DNA of 64,000 nt from Polaribacter litorisediminis. Lineage in GTDB: Bacteria > Bacteroidota > Bacteroidia > Flavobacteriales > Flavobacteriaceae. This document shows positions 1 through 8,825 of this stretch, one piece after another; the first letter of the stretch is position 1, and every line of letters begins with the position of its first letter. The stretch spans positions 3,337,501 to 3,401,500 of the forward strand of contig NZ_CP082966.1 of assembly GCF_019968605.1 (NCBI RefSeq). Direction: 5' to 3'. A program made the position numbers and the translations under genes. The notes under the pieces were generated by a model, which worked only from the letters and a program-made list of their open reading frames with translations, made no database searches and was not told where the DNA came from.

Positions 1-1116
1 GGTAAACTGGACTTTATAGGGGGCAGTTCCCAATGTAATATCAAAATTGGGCATGGTAGCTGCTGATCCATTAAAAGTTAAGATTGTTGGATTTAATGTA
101 CCTGGTATTACACAATTTTCATTAATATCTAAAATACCATCATTGTCATCATCATCATCACAAACATCTCCTAAACCATCAGAATCAGTGTCTAATTGAT
201 CTGGGTTAGCAATAGAAGGACAGTTATCATCTTCATTTAAAATACCATCACCATCTGTATCTTCTGGATTTGTCTCTTTTGGGTTAACAACTATATTGTA
301 AACACCTTCATAACTGCATCCATTGGCATCAGTAATTATAATATTGTAGGGTACGTTATTAGATTTTGTTAAAAAATCATTATAAAATTGACCATTTACA
401 TTGGTATCATTTGCAATAAATTTTGGCCAAGTTGAACTATCTGAAGGATCTACTCCTGTTGTTGGATTACTTGTAAAAAAGTTTCCTATAAAAGCGCCTC
501 TTGTAGTGAATTGAACGGTGAATGGCGCTACTCCTGAAATAATATCAAAATTACTCATTGTTACTTCAGGACCATTAAAGTTTAAATTTGTAATGTTAAA
601 TGTTCCTGGTTTTAATTCTCCTTCAAAAAGAGGACAACTATCTTCTGCATCTAAAATTCCATCATTATCATCATCATCGTCACAAATATCCCCTAAACCG
701 TCATTGTCTGTATCCAATTGATCGGGGTTTGCTGTTGTTGGACAGTTGTCTTCTGGATCATTAACGCCATCTCCATCCGAATCTCCAGCATTTACAACAA
801 TTGTATATACACCTTCATAGCTACAACCATTTGCATCTGTAATAATAATGTTATAAACTACATTGTTTGTTTTTGTTAAAAAATCATTTAAAAACTGGCC
901 ATTTACATTTGTATTATTTGCAATAAATTGTGGCCAAGTTGTATTGTCTGCTGGATTAACACCTTCTGTTGGATTACTGATAAAAAAGTTACCAATAAAA
1001 GCACCTCTCGTAGTAAATTGAACTGTAAATGGTGCTGTTCCTGAAATAATATCAAAATTACTCATTGTTACTGCAGCACCATTAAAATTTAATGTTGTTA
1101 GATTTAATGTCCCGGG
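1..1116 (-). repeat. Tandem 504-507 bp coding repeat
   Basis: Within the surface protein gene, module starts (the Pro codon of the PGT motif) fall at 1116, 609 and 105, giving periods of 507 and 504 bp. The third module is cut by the window edge. The DNA copies are clearly homologous and vary mostly at third positions, so the amplification is recent or homogenised. Copy number beyond the edge is unknown. Confidence 0.9.
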
Positions 1117-1350
1117 AACAAGACAGTCTTCATTGGCGTTTAAGGTTTTTTCTTCACTTTTATTATGATCCTTACTTGCAAAAACATAAGAAGTATTTGA
1201 AACTTTTGTTTCAAAATTACTATAAGCATACGCTTGATTAAAATCAAAGTTAAACGTTTGATCAAAATCTGAAACCGAAGGAGACCTTATTTGAGATAAA
1301 CCTAAAAAAGAATTGAAAACTAGTAACGAAAGCAATAATTTTAATTTCAT
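1..1350 (-). CDS. Modular secreted surface protein with Asp-rich calcium-binding type linkers (partial)
   Basis: An open frame of exactly 450 codons begins at ATG 1350 and runs off the window, so the C-terminus is missing. Residues 1-20 form a classical signal peptide (MKLKLLLSLLVFNSFLGLSQ). From about residue 79 the protein is built of near-identical modules of 168-169 residues. Each has a globular part with the conserved phrases SNFDIISG, FTTRGAFIGNFF and ITDANGCSYEGVY, followed by a thrombospondin type 3-like linker (DSDGDGVNDPEDNCP, then DNDGLGDICDDDDDNDG). Such linkers bind calcium in known families, and Bacteroidota proteins of this style are usually exported by the type IX system with a C-terminal sorting domain, which cannot be checked here. 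The neighbouring LytTR two-component pair and the shared upstream repeats suggest it is a regulated surface adhesin or structural protein. Function is inferred, not recognised. Confidence 0.85.
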   Translation of the reverse strand, partial: MKLKLLLSLLVFNSFLGLSQIRSPSVSDFDQTFNFDFNQAYAYSNFETKVSNTSYVFASKDHNKSEEKTLNANEDCLVPGTLNLTTLNFNGAAVTMSNFDIISGTAPFTVQFTTRGAFIGNFFISNPTEGVNPADNTTWPQFIANNTNVNGQFLNDFLTKTNNVVYNIIITDANGCSYEGVYTIVVNAGDSDGDGVNDPEDNCPTTANPDQLDTDNDGLGDICDDDDDNDGILDAEDSCPLFEGELKPGTFNITNLNFNGPEVTMSNFDIISGVAPFTVQFTTRGAFIGNFFTSNPTTGVDPSDSSTWPKFIANDTNVNGQFYNDFLTKSNNVPYNIIITDANGCSYEGVYNIVVNPKETNPEDTDGDGILNEDDNCPSIANPDQLDTDSDGLGDVCDDDDDNDGILDINENCVIPGTLNPTILTFNGSAATMPNFDITLGTAPYKVQFT

Positions 1351-1464
1351 AATGAACTTTGTTTATTTTTTTTTCAAAAACTCTTAGTAATTTTTATTTT
1401 TAAAAAAATAGAATTAATTTTTATAAAACAAAGCAAATAAAAAAAGGGTAGTATATAAGAAGTT

Positions 1465-1490
1465 TGTTCTGAAAAGCTATTTTTTGTTCT
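1465..1490 (-). promoter_or_regulatory. Putative LytTR operator upstream of surface protein
   Basis: On the minus strand two AGAACA half-sites are separated by 14 bases (1490-1485 and 1470-1465), part of perfect 12-bp direct repeats (TTTGTTCTGAAA on the plus strand at 1463-1474 and 1483-1494), 20 bp apart. The site lies 115-140 bp upstream of the surface protein start and just after the response regulator gene. The same arrangement precedes the kinase gene at 4190-4215. LytTR-domain regulators are known to bind pairs of short direct repeats about two helical turns apart, so this is a plausible operator; binding is inferred. Confidence 0.6.
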
Positions 1491-1502
1491 GAAATTAAAG
1501 AG

Positions 1503-2192
1503 CTAAAAATACCTTAAAAGATTGTTTTTATAATTTTTAGAAAGTTTAAATTTCTGATCAGCTATGGTTACCGAAACCGCATCTACTCTTTCTACAAATG
1601 TTGGGTTTACTGCTATACTTCTACTAATTTGAAATAAACTTTTTGATGGCATTTGATCTAAAAAAGCCTTTAAGGAAGATCTAATTAATGTTGATTTTGA
1701 TTTGTATAATAATCGAACATACACATGTTCTGCTTCTACATACAACAATTCTGAAAGATGAATATTATAAGTGGTTCTACCTACATTTATAGATGTATAC
1801 ACTTTGTTTTTATCATTTATATTGTCAAAAACAATATCTATTGTTGTAAGAAGTGTTGCATTATTTATAGGCTTATTAATATACCCTTTTGGTGATAGTG
1901 CTTTAATATTTTGTAATGTCTCTTTATCATTAAAAGACGAGATAAATAAAAAAGGTATTCCGAAATTTTCGTTAATAAAATGAGCAACATCTAAACCTGT
2001 TTTATTTCCAGAAATTCTAATATCTATTAATACCAAATCTACTTTTGTAGTTTTTAACAATAGCTCTGCAGCGTTGTAATTGATGGCTATTCCTGCACAA
2101 TTATAACCGTGATTTAGAATGGATTTTTTTAATAATTGAGCGATTAGTATTTCATCTTCAACAATTAAAATATTTTTTTTATTTGTCAACAT
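1503..2192 (-). CDS. LytTR-family response regulator
   Basis: A 229-residue cytoplasmic response regulator. Residues 5-125 form a CheY-like receiver: acidic pocket VEDE (11-14), phospho-acceptor Asp57 in LVLIDIRI, and the conserved Lys in GYINKPI near residue 107. Residues about 130-229 form a LytTR DNA-binding domain with the typical LLYVEAEHVYVRL strand and the FQISRSIAVNP segment. It starts 15 bp after the stop of the sensor kinase gene on the same strand, so the two are almost certainly one operon and a cognate pair. The likely targets are genes preceded by the AGAACA pairs found upstream of the kinase and of the adjacent surface protein gene. Input signal unknown. Confidence 0.92.
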   Translation of the reverse strand: MLTNKKNILIVEDEILIAQLLKKSILNHGYNCAGIAINYNAAELLLKTTKVDLVLIDIRISGNKTGLDVAHFINENFGIPFLFISSFNDKETLQNIKALSPKGYINKPINNATLLTTIDIVFDNINDKNKVYTSINVGRTTYNIHLSELLYVEAEHVYVRLLYKSKSTLIRSSLKAFLDQMPSKSLFQISRSIAVNPTFVERVDAVSVTIADQKFKLSKNYKNNLLRYF

Positions 2193-2207
2193 AAATAGTA
2201 AAAAAAT

Positions 2208-4109
2208 TTAAAGTTTTTTCTTTAATTTGATTTTATAAGTAGAACCATCTCTAACTATTTTACCCTCTAGTTGCTCTACCATACTATTTATAATAAATAA
2301 GCCCAAACTTCTATTATTGTCTTTTATTATAAAACCCTCTCCAGAGTCTTTGTATAAAATAGTAATCCAACTTTTTTCGTAAATTATTTTTAAGTCAATT
2401 TTTAATTCATCATTCGTTTTTGCGTGCTCAAGACTATTACTAATAAGTTCATTCATTAATATACCAATAGGTAAAGCAGTGTCAATAGTTACATGTATAT
2501 TATCTACAAATTGTTTGTATTCAATTTTTCTGGAAGATAAACTTATTAAAGAATTAAATATTTTATCTAAATATTCTTCCAAATTATAAGATTTTCCTAA
2601 AATATTATTTTCAGAATAAATAAACTGTTCATGCGCAATAACAATGGCACTAATTCTGTTCTCTAAGTGTTTGAATTTTTCTAGATAAAAAACGTCTTCA
2701 ATTTCTTCAGATTGAAATTTTATCAAACTAATAATTAGTGATAAATTATTTTTTACTCTATGGTTTAGTTCTTTTAATAAAATTTTACTTTCATTTAATT
2801 TTTGATCAATTTGATTTTTAGCATCTTTTAATTTTTTTCTATTTTGAAACATTATCAATAAACTAATGGTTGTAATGACTAAAAGGATTAAAATAAAAAC
2901 GGTAGAAATTACTACAGTTTTGTATTTATTTTCACTTTCTGACGCTTTTTGAGATATAATTTCTTGTTCTTTTAAAATTTTATTAACTTGATACTTAGCT
3001 AAATCGAGATTTCTATTTTTAGAATTTACAGAATCTCTAATAAACTCAAATTTAAAAAGTGTTTCATCGGCTTCTTTATTTTTACCAAGCGCATCTAAAA
3101 TTCTACTTTTTAGATTGTATAAATTACTTAAATTATTAATTGAAAGTTTTTCCGAACCCACAAAAATGGCATCATTAATATATGTCAATGCCTTTTGATA
3201 TTCACTATTTTTAAAATAATAGGTACTTATAAAATGATTTGCGAAAACGGCTGTATGGATTTCTCCATAGAAATTTGAATGCGCATTGAGAAGGAATTTT
3301 CTGGCAAATTTTAAATTATCTACTGAAAAGTTATTTTGATTCCAATATTGTTGAAGTAATATATAGTCTTTTATATAAGGTCTATATCCTTTTAAATACC
3401 CGTCTTTTCTTTTAGAATTTATAACCTGCACGGCTTTTTTTTGGTATATTTTCGCACTATCTAATGCGCTTAATTTTATAAAAATAGTGGCCAAATCATT
3501 ATATATAATGGCTGTTCTTACGGGTTCAAACAACAAGGAATCTTTAATTAATTTTTGTAAATAAATTTTTTTTGCCTCCTTATAATAACCAGCTCTTATT
3601 AAGATTTCTGCATATACTTTATCAAGGTTTTCTGGCTCTGTTTCTTTATAATAATTATATTTCTTACCTAACCTTCTTAAATCAGAAAATTGCTCTAACA
3701 TATTAGGCGTATTGCCTGAATAACGATAAATATTAAAAATACCCCAATACACATCTATAGCTCCTTTTGAATCTTTTAAGCCAGGTATTTGCAATAGTTT
3801 ATATAAATAGCTTAGAGCAACATCACTATTTTTAAGCGTTAAATTTGCATGAATGATATAATGGTACAGCGCTGCTTTTTTATATCGGTCTTTTAGATTA
3901 TCTAAAGTTTTCTCATAATCTTTTGCTCGTTTTTCTAAAGCAATAATTTCGTCTTTTGGTAGATTAATAAACCTTACAATTGTACTATCTATAACCACAA
4001 AATTTTTATCATTTTGATATGCCTTTTCTAGTGGTAATTGACACCATAAGAACCCAGAATTAAAGTAGATTCCTAAAGAAAACAAAAAACTAACTACCCA
4101 ATATTTCAT
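2208..4109 (-). CDS. TPR-containing HisKA_2 sensor histidine kinase
   Basis: A 633-residue membrane sensor kinase. An N-terminal signal or anchor segment (1-23) is followed by about 370 residues of helical, TPR-like repeats expected to lie in the periplasm, one transmembrane helix at about 398-421, a short coiled segment, and a HisKA_2-type dimerisation domain with phospho-acceptor His450 in LKELNHRVKNN. The ATP-binding domain shows the N box (NELISNSLEHA), the DSGEGF G1 box and the SLGLFIINSM G2 box. Kinases of this layout are common in Flavobacteriia paired with LytTR regulators, and the next gene encodes one. The TPR region may sense a periplasmic protein or peptide, but that is inference. 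The start is the ATG preceding the signal sequence. Confidence 0.9.
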   Translation of the reverse strand: MKYWVVSFLFSLGIYFNSGFLWCQLPLEKAYQNDKNFVVIDSTIVRFINLPKDEIIALEKRAKDYEKTLDNLKDRYKKAALYHYIIHANLTLKNSDVALSYLYKLLQIPGLKDSKGAIDVYWGIFNIYRYSGNTPNMLEQFSDLRRLGKKYNYYKETEPENLDKVYAEILIRAGYYKEAKKIYLQKLIKDSLLFEPVRTAIIYNDLATIFIKLSALDSAKIYQKKAVQVINSKRKDGYLKGYRPYIKDYILLQQYWNQNNFSVDNLKFARKFLLNAHSNFYGEIHTAVFANHFISTYYFKNSEYQKALTYINDAIFVGSEKLSINNLSNLYNLKSRILDALGKNKEADETLFKFEFIRDSVNSKNRNLDLAKYQVNKILKEQEIISQKASESENKYKTVVISTVFILILLVITTISLLIMFQNRKKLKDAKNQIDQKLNESKILLKELNHRVKNNLSLIISLIKFQSEEIEDVFYLEKFKHLENRISAIVIAHEQFIYSENNILGKSYNLEEYLDKIFNSLISLSSRKIEYKQFVDNIHVTIDTALPIGILMNELISNSLEHAKTNDELKIDLKIIYEKSWITILYKDSGEGFIIKDNNRSLGLFIINSMVEQLEGKIVRDGSTYKIKLKKKL

Positions 4110-4189
4110 AATAAACCTTAAAAAATTGATTCTGTTATTTTAACACAAAATAGCAAGTACGTTTTTTTAAGTTTCATTTTTATAATTAA

Positions 4190-4215
4190 TGTTCTAAAAT
4201 AGCTTTTTTTGTTCT
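4190..4215 (-). promoter_or_regulatory. Putative LytTR operator upstream of kinase-regulator operon
   Basis: Two minus-strand AGAACA half-sites at 4215-4210 and 4195-4190 are separated by 14 bases. Spacing and half-sites match the pair at 1465-1490, and both spacers contain an A tract, AGCT and a T tract. The pair lies 80-106 bp upstream of the kinase start, as expected for autoregulation. The rest of the 278-bp gap (4110-4387) holds nothing else that I can identify. Confidence 0.55.
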
Positions 4216-4387
4216 AGGTATAGTATTAAAAATAATTTTGAAGTGAAATTATATTTTTTAAAGTACTTTTTAACTCTTAAACTTCTTCTAATCCAACTAT
4301 TAAAATATCATAATTTAAATATAAGATGTGTATGTACTCAGAAACATTTCAAAAGTATTCATCTAAGCTAGAGTTCTAAAAAAATTG

Positions 4388-5452
4388 TTACGAAAGTGTA
4401 CTTTTTTTTTCTGAAAGCTTATTTTTCTTAAACTTCAAAACCTCACTACGCCCTTTTTTAAAGATTTTATTGCTCGCAAATTTTCCTTTTCTGAGTTCTT
4501 TTTGTTCCTCATAAGATAAATGAATGATCTCTTGACAATCTGTAGAACAGGTGTTTTCCATTTTTTCTGAACATTCATCACATTGAATAAACAATAAATG
4601 ACAGCCTTCATTGGCGCAATTGGTATGCGTATTGCAAGGTTTACCACATTGATGGCAATTGGATATCACATCATCGGTAATTTTTTCTCCTCTTCTGTGG
4701 TCAAAAACAAAATTTTTACCAATAAATTTATTTTCTATTCCTTCTTCATTTACTTGCCGCGTATATTCTATGATGCCACCTTCTAATTGAAAAACATTTT
4801 TAAAACCTTTGTGTTTGTAGTAGGCAGATGCTTTTTCGCAACGAATTCCGCCAGTGCAATACATCAATAAATTTTTATCCTCTTTATTATCTTTTAAATC
4901 TTCTTCAATAATATCTAAAGAATCTCTAAATGTGTCTACATCTGGTGTAACAGCGCCTTCAAAATGACCAATTTCACTTTCGTAATGATTCCGCATGTCT
5001 ACACAAATCGTATCAGGATTCGCCAACATTTTATTAAATTCTTCGGCATTTAAATGAACTCCTTTATTGGTTACATCAAAAGTTTCATCATTTAACCCAT
5101 CGGCAACAATTTTATTTCTAACTTTTACCTTGAGTTTTAAAAACGACTTGTTATCTTGCTCAATAGCAACATTTAAACGAATATCCTTTAAAAAAGAAAT
5201 AGTATCTAATTGTTCTTTTAAGGCATAAAAATTTTCTGATGGCACTGATAATTGTGCGTTAATCCCTTCATAAGAAACATAAATTCTTCCTAAAACATCT
5301 AAAGAGTTCCATTCTAAAAATAATTTATCTCTAAGAATTTGTGGATTTTTAATTTGGTGATATTGATAAAAAGAAATGGTAAGTCTTTCTTTACCAGCTT
5401 TATCAATTAATGCAGCGCGTTGTTTGGCGCTTAACTTATTGTACAGTTGCAT
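4388..5452 (-). CDS. trhO: tRNA uridine(34) hydroxylase, rhodanese family
   Basis: A 354-residue protein of the TrhO/YceA (UPF0176) family, which hydroxylates U34 of certain tRNAs on the way to 5-methoxy- or carboxymethoxyuridine. An N-terminal acylphosphatase-like domain (about 22-115, with YVSYEGINAQLS) precedes a rhodanese domain (about 140-240) with catalytic Cys199 in MYCTGGIRCEKA, the family signature. The C-terminal region holds nine Cys between residues 266 and 306, consistent with metal binding. Length matches the family (about 350). It is transcribed away from pflB, alone, with a good -7 box at 5488-5495. Confidence 0.93.
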   Translation of the reverse strand: MQLYNKLSAKQRAALIDKAGKERLTISFYQYHQIKNPQILRDKLFLEWNSLDVLGRIYVSYEGINAQLSVPSENFYALKEQLDTISFLKDIRLNVAIEQDNKSFLKLKVKVRNKIVADGLNDETFDVTNKGVHLNAEEFNKMLANPDTICVDMRNHYESEIGHFEGAVTPDVDTFRDSLDIIEEDLKDNKEDKNLLMYCTGGIRCEKASAYYKHKGFKNVFQLEGGIIEYTRQVNEEGIENKFIGKNFVFDHRRGEKITDDVISNCHQCGKPCNTHTNCANEGCHLLFIQCDECSEKMENTCSTDCQEIIHLSYEEQKELRKGKFASNKIFKKGRSEVLKFKKNKLSEKKSTLS

Positions 5453-5487
5453 GCTATACTTTTTAGGTTAAACAAAATACTTTTATG

Positions 5488-5495
5488 CAAATGTA
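5488..5495 (-). promoter_or_regulatory. -7 promoter box for trhO
   Basis: The minus strand reads TACATTTG, an exact match to the Bacteroidota -7 consensus TANNTTTG, about 36-43 bp before the trhO ATG. The -33 region has only a degenerate TTTC, so the call rests on the -7 box. Confidence 0.5.
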
Positions 5496-5631
5496 ATTAA
5501 TTTTTAAAATTGAAAGCGACTAAAAACCAAACCTTTTATCTTACTGATTTTCAACACAAAAACAACTACAACGTTTTCTTAAATAATTACAAAACCTAAC
5601 TTTTGTCATGTTTTAAAAATAATTTCACTAC

Positions 5632-5639
5632 TAAATTTG
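5632..5639 (+). promoter_or_regulatory. Candidate -7 box for the pfl operon
   Basis: TAAATTTG matches TANNTTTG and lies 46 bp upstream of the pflB ATG. The nearest upstream TTG (5603-5605) is 26 bases away, longer than the usual N19, which might reflect an activator-dependent promoter. I see no clear FNR/CRP-type TTGAT-N4-ATCAA site. Confidence 0.35.
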
Positions 5640-5684
5640 TATCGTAATTAAAAAGAAATACATAGAAATATAAAATATACGATC

Positions 5685-7940
5685 ATGGAAGTACAAGAAA
5701 TCATTTTAGAAAAACCACAAAAAGCAGCCTTTAAAAAAGGAGTTTGGAATACCTCTATAAACGTTAGAGATTTTGTTGTAAAAAACATTATATCTTACTA
5801 TGGAGATGATCAGTTTTTAACGGGTATCAGTAAAAAAACTCAAAAACTTTGGGAGGCTTGTAAAAAAGAAACTGAAATTGAAAGAAAAAATGGAGGAGTT
5901 CACTCTGTGGATACAGAAACCATTTCTGGAGTTTCAAGTTTCAAAGCAGGTTACATCGACAAAGAAAATGAAGTAATTGTTGGTTTGCAAACAGATGCGC
6001 TTTTAAAAAGAGCTATGAAACCTTTTGGAGGTTATAAAGTAGTACAAAAAGCACTTGAGGAGCAAGGTGTAAAACCAAGTGAAGACATTAATACCCTCTT
6101 TACAAAGTATGTAAAAACACATAATGATGGTGTTTTCGCAGCCTATAATGCAGAAATCAAAAAGTTCAGATCTTTAGGATTCTTAACAGGATTGCCAGAT
6201 AATTATGCTCGTGGTAGAATTATTGGTGACTACAGACGTGTGGCTTTATACGGAATTGACAAACTAATTGCGGTTAAGAAATATGACTTAGCCAATATTG
6301 AAGGCCCAATGACCGATGCCGTGATTCGTTTAAGAGAAGAAGTTTCTGAACAAATCAAAGCATTAAAAGAGATGATTGTCATGGGAAATCATTACAATTT
6401 AGAATTAAATCGTCCGGCAGAAACGGCTCAAGAAGCGGTTCAATGGACCTACATGGCGTATTTAGCTGCTGTAAAAGAGCAAGATGGCGCTGCCATGTCT
6501 TTAGGTAATGTTTCTACTTTTTTAGATATCTTTATTGAAAGAGATTTACAAAGTGGTGCCATTACAGAGGTGGAAGCACAAGAATATATCGATCAATTTG
6601 TGATGAAATTAAGAATGGTACGTCACTTAAGAATGGCTGCTTATGATGATATTTTTGCCGGAGACCCAACTTGGGTTACAGAAGCAATTGGCGGTATGTT
6701 AAACGATGGGCGCTCTAAAGTTACAAAAACGGCATATCGTTTTTTACACACTTTATATAATTTAGGTCCATCACCAGAACCAAATATTACCGTTTTATGG
6801 TCTCCTTTATTACCAGAAAACTTTAGAAAATTCTGTTCAAAAGTTGCAATCGATACTTCATCAATCCAATTTGAAAATGATGATTTAATGAGAACTTTAA
6901 GAGGTTCTGATGATTACGGAATTGCTTGTTGTGTTTCTTACCAAGAAATTGGGAAACAAATTCAGTTTTTTGGAGCAAGAACCAATTTAGCTAAAACATT
7001 ATTATTAGCGGTAAATGGCGGTAAATGTGAAATTACTGGAACCCAAATGGTCGTTGGAATTGAGCCTGATACTGATGAATACCTAGACTTTGATAAAGTA
7101 ATGGCAAACTATAAAATAGCCATGACTAAAGTTGCAAAAGTGTACAATGATGCGATGAACATTATTCATTACATGCATGATAAATATTACTACGAAAAAG
7201 CACAAATGGCTTTAATTGATACAAATCCGCAAATTAATATCGCTTATGGTATTGCTGGATTATCTATTGTAGCAGATTCTTTATCAGCCATTAAATATGC
7301 AAAAGTTAAACCGATAAGAAATGAAGATGGATTAACGGTGGACTTTAAAATTGAAGGCGAATTTCCGAAATACGGTAATGATGATGATCGCGTAGATATT
7401 TTTGCACACAATGGTGTAGAAGACTTTAACAATGAACTTAAAAAGTTAAAAGTATATAAAGATGCAGAGCCAACCATGTCTGTTTTAACCATTACATCAA
7501 ATGTTGTTTATGGTAAAAAAACTGGGGCTACGCCCGATGGTAGAGCTTTAGGTGTTCCTTTTGCTCCGGGTGCAAACCCAATGCACGGTCGTGACACAAA
7601 CGGCGCTATTGCTTCTTTAAACTCTGTAGCAAAAATTGATTATAAAGATTCTTTAGACGGAATTTCTAATACTTTTTCAATCGTTCCTAAATCTTTAGGG
7701 GCTACAGAAGAAGACAGAATAGACAATTTAGCGACCACTTTAACTGGATATTTTGAACATGGTGCACAACACCTAAATGTAAATGTATTCGATAGAGAAA
7801 CTTTAATAGATGCTATGGAACATCCAGAAAATCACCCCCAATTAACCATTAGAGTCTCCGGATATGCTGTTAATTTTATACGGTTAACAAAAGAGCAACA
7901 AATGGAAGTAATTTCACGTTCTTTTCACGAATCTATGTAG
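5685..7940 (+). CDS. pflB: Formate C-acetyltransferase (pyruvate formate-lyase)
   Basis: A 751-residue glycyl radical enzyme converting pyruvate and CoA to acetyl-CoA and formate under anoxic conditions. The catalytic cysteine pair is Cys415-Cys416 (GIACCVSYQ) and the radical Gly726 lies in the C-terminal RVSGYAVNF motif, both as in the enteric enzyme (760 aa). The Cys-Cys pair distinguishes true PFL from diol-dehydratase-type relatives. pflA follows after a hairpin-rich 151-bp gap, then an OFA-family transporter, forming a fermentation module. The ATG used is preceded by an A-rich leader with no Shine-Dalgarno, normal for the phylum. PFL in an organism that also carries a full aerobic complex III/oxidase operon implies a facultative lifestyle. 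Confidence 0.97.
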   Translation: MEVQEIILEKPQKAAFKKGVWNTSINVRDFVVKNIISYYGDDQFLTGISKKTQKLWEACKKETEIERKNGGVHSVDTETISGVSSFKAGYIDKENEVIVGLQTDALLKRAMKPFGGYKVVQKALEEQGVKPSEDINTLFTKYVKTHNDGVFAAYNAEIKKFRSLGFLTGLPDNYARGRIIGDYRRVALYGIDKLIAVKKYDLANIEGPMTDAVIRLREEVSEQIKALKEMIVMGNHYNLELNRPAETAQEAVQWTYMAYLAAVKEQDGAAMSLGNVSTFLDIFIERDLQSGAITEVEAQEYIDQFVMKLRMVRHLRMAAYDDIFAGDPTWVTEAIGGMLNDGRSKVTKTAYRFLHTLYNLGPSPEPNITVLWSPLLPENFRKFCSKVAIDTSSIQFENDDLMRTLRGSDDYGIACCVSYQEIGKQIQFFGARTNLAKTLLLAVNGGKCEITGTQMVVGIEPDTDEYLDFDKVMANYKIAMTKVAKVYNDAMNIIHYMHDKYYYEKAQMALIDTNPQINIAYGIAGLSIVADSLSAIKYAKVKPIRNEDGLTVDFKIEGEFPKYGNDDDRVDIFAHNGVEDFNNELKKLKVYKDAEPTMSVLTITSNVVYGKKTGATPDGRALGVPFAPGANPMHGRDTNGAIASLNSVAKIDYKDSLDGISNTFSIVPKSLGATEEDRIDNLATTLTGYFEHGAQHLNVNVFDRETLIDAMEHPENHPQLTIRVSGYAVNFIRLTKEQQMEVISRSFHESM

Positions 7941-7959
7941 TGCTTTTTATGTATTTATG

Positions 7960-8043
7960 AGGGATTCAAAAAAAAAAATAAGGTTTGCCCCCTTTACTTT
8001 TTAAAAGTAATAGCCTTTTTTTTTTAATAGAATCCCTTTTTTT
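7960..8043 (+). terminator. Large hairpin with T-tract between pflB and pflA
   Basis: Outer arms AGGGATTC (7960-7967) and GAATCCCT (8030-8037) pair perfectly. The adjoining A-rich 7968-7983 and T-rich 8014-8029 can extend the stem, and the loop contains a second hairpin TTACTTTT/AAAAGTAA (7994-8001, 8003-8010). Seven T residues follow the outer stem (8037-8043). This is the architecture of an intrinsic terminator, placed inside an operon, so partial termination or 3'-end protection of pflB mRNA is likely. Confidence 0.75.
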
Positions 8044-8091
8044 ATTCACTTAAATCCTAATCCCATTAAAACTTCAACAAACATATTAAAT

Positions 8092-8814
8092 GTGCATTCT
8101 ATTGAGTCTTTCGGAACACATGATGGACCGGGCATTAGAATGGTTATTTTTTTACAAGGTTGTAAATTAAAATGCCAATATTGCCATAACCCAGATACCA
8201 TTGATACCCATGGAGGTGAAGAATATTCCATAGAAGATTTGGTACAAAGAGCGCTAAAAATGAAGTCTTATTTTGGTGATAAAGGCGGCGTAACGGTTTC
8301 TGGCGGAGAACCTCTTTTACAAGCACAGAATCTTATTCCGTTTTTTAAACGATTAAAAGAAGAAGGAATTCATACCAATATTGATACGAATGGACGCATG
8401 TTAAATCATCCTGTTGTAGAATTATTAGATTCCTATGCCGATTTAGTAATGCTAGATATTAAACACATGACAGAAGAAGGATTTCAGCAAATTACAGGTA
8501 AAAAAAATAAAGAAACTACCTTTAATTTTGCCAAACACAGAGAAGCTTCTGGCAAAAAAATGTGGTTACGATATGTGCTTATCCCCGGAATTACAAATAC
8601 CCCAGAATTATTACATCAATTAGGGAGTTATTTTAAAGAATATAAAACCATAGAACAAATAGAATTGCAGCCTTACCATAAATTAGGCATTCATAAATGG
8701 GAAGCTTTAGGTTGGGATTATCCATTAAAAGATGCTAGAGAAAACACAAAAGAAGAGTTAGAAGAGGCTTTTAATATTCTTAGTAACTACTTTAAAAAAG
8801 TTAAAATCAATTAA
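8092..8814 (+). CDS. pflA: Pyruvate formate-lyase activating enzyme
   Basis: A radical SAM protein that installs the glycyl radical on PflB. The 4Fe-4S site is Cys24, Cys28 and Cys31 in GCKLKCQYCHNP (CxxxCxxC); the SAM-binding GGEP motif follows (VSGGEPLL). The HSIESFGTHDGPGIR N-terminus is the usual PflA opening, and family members normally begin only two to five residues before it. The only canonical start there is GTG 8092, giving 240 residues; the nearby ATG at 8090 is out of frame. The reading frame stays open further upstream without a standard start codon. Eleven bases separate it from the transporter gene that follows. Confidence 0.93.
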   Translation: MHSIESFGTHDGPGIRMVIFLQGCKLKCQYCHNPDTIDTHGGEEYSIEDLVQRALKMKSYFGDKGGVTVSGGEPLLQAQNLIPFFKRLKEEGIHTNIDTNGRMLNHPVVELLDSYADLVMLDIKHMTEEGFQQITGKKNKETTFNFAKHREASGKKMWLRYVLIPGITNTPELLHQLGSYFKEYKTIEQIELQPYHKLGIHKWEALGWDYPLKDARENTKEELEEAFNILSNYFKKVKIN

Positions 8815-8825
8815 AAACAATTAAA

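Noticed and set aside
518..721. A plus-strand frame of 67 codons rich in Ser/Pro
   Set aside because: It is antisense to the Asp-rich repeat of the minus-strand surface protein; its composition only reflects GAT/GAC codons read backwards.
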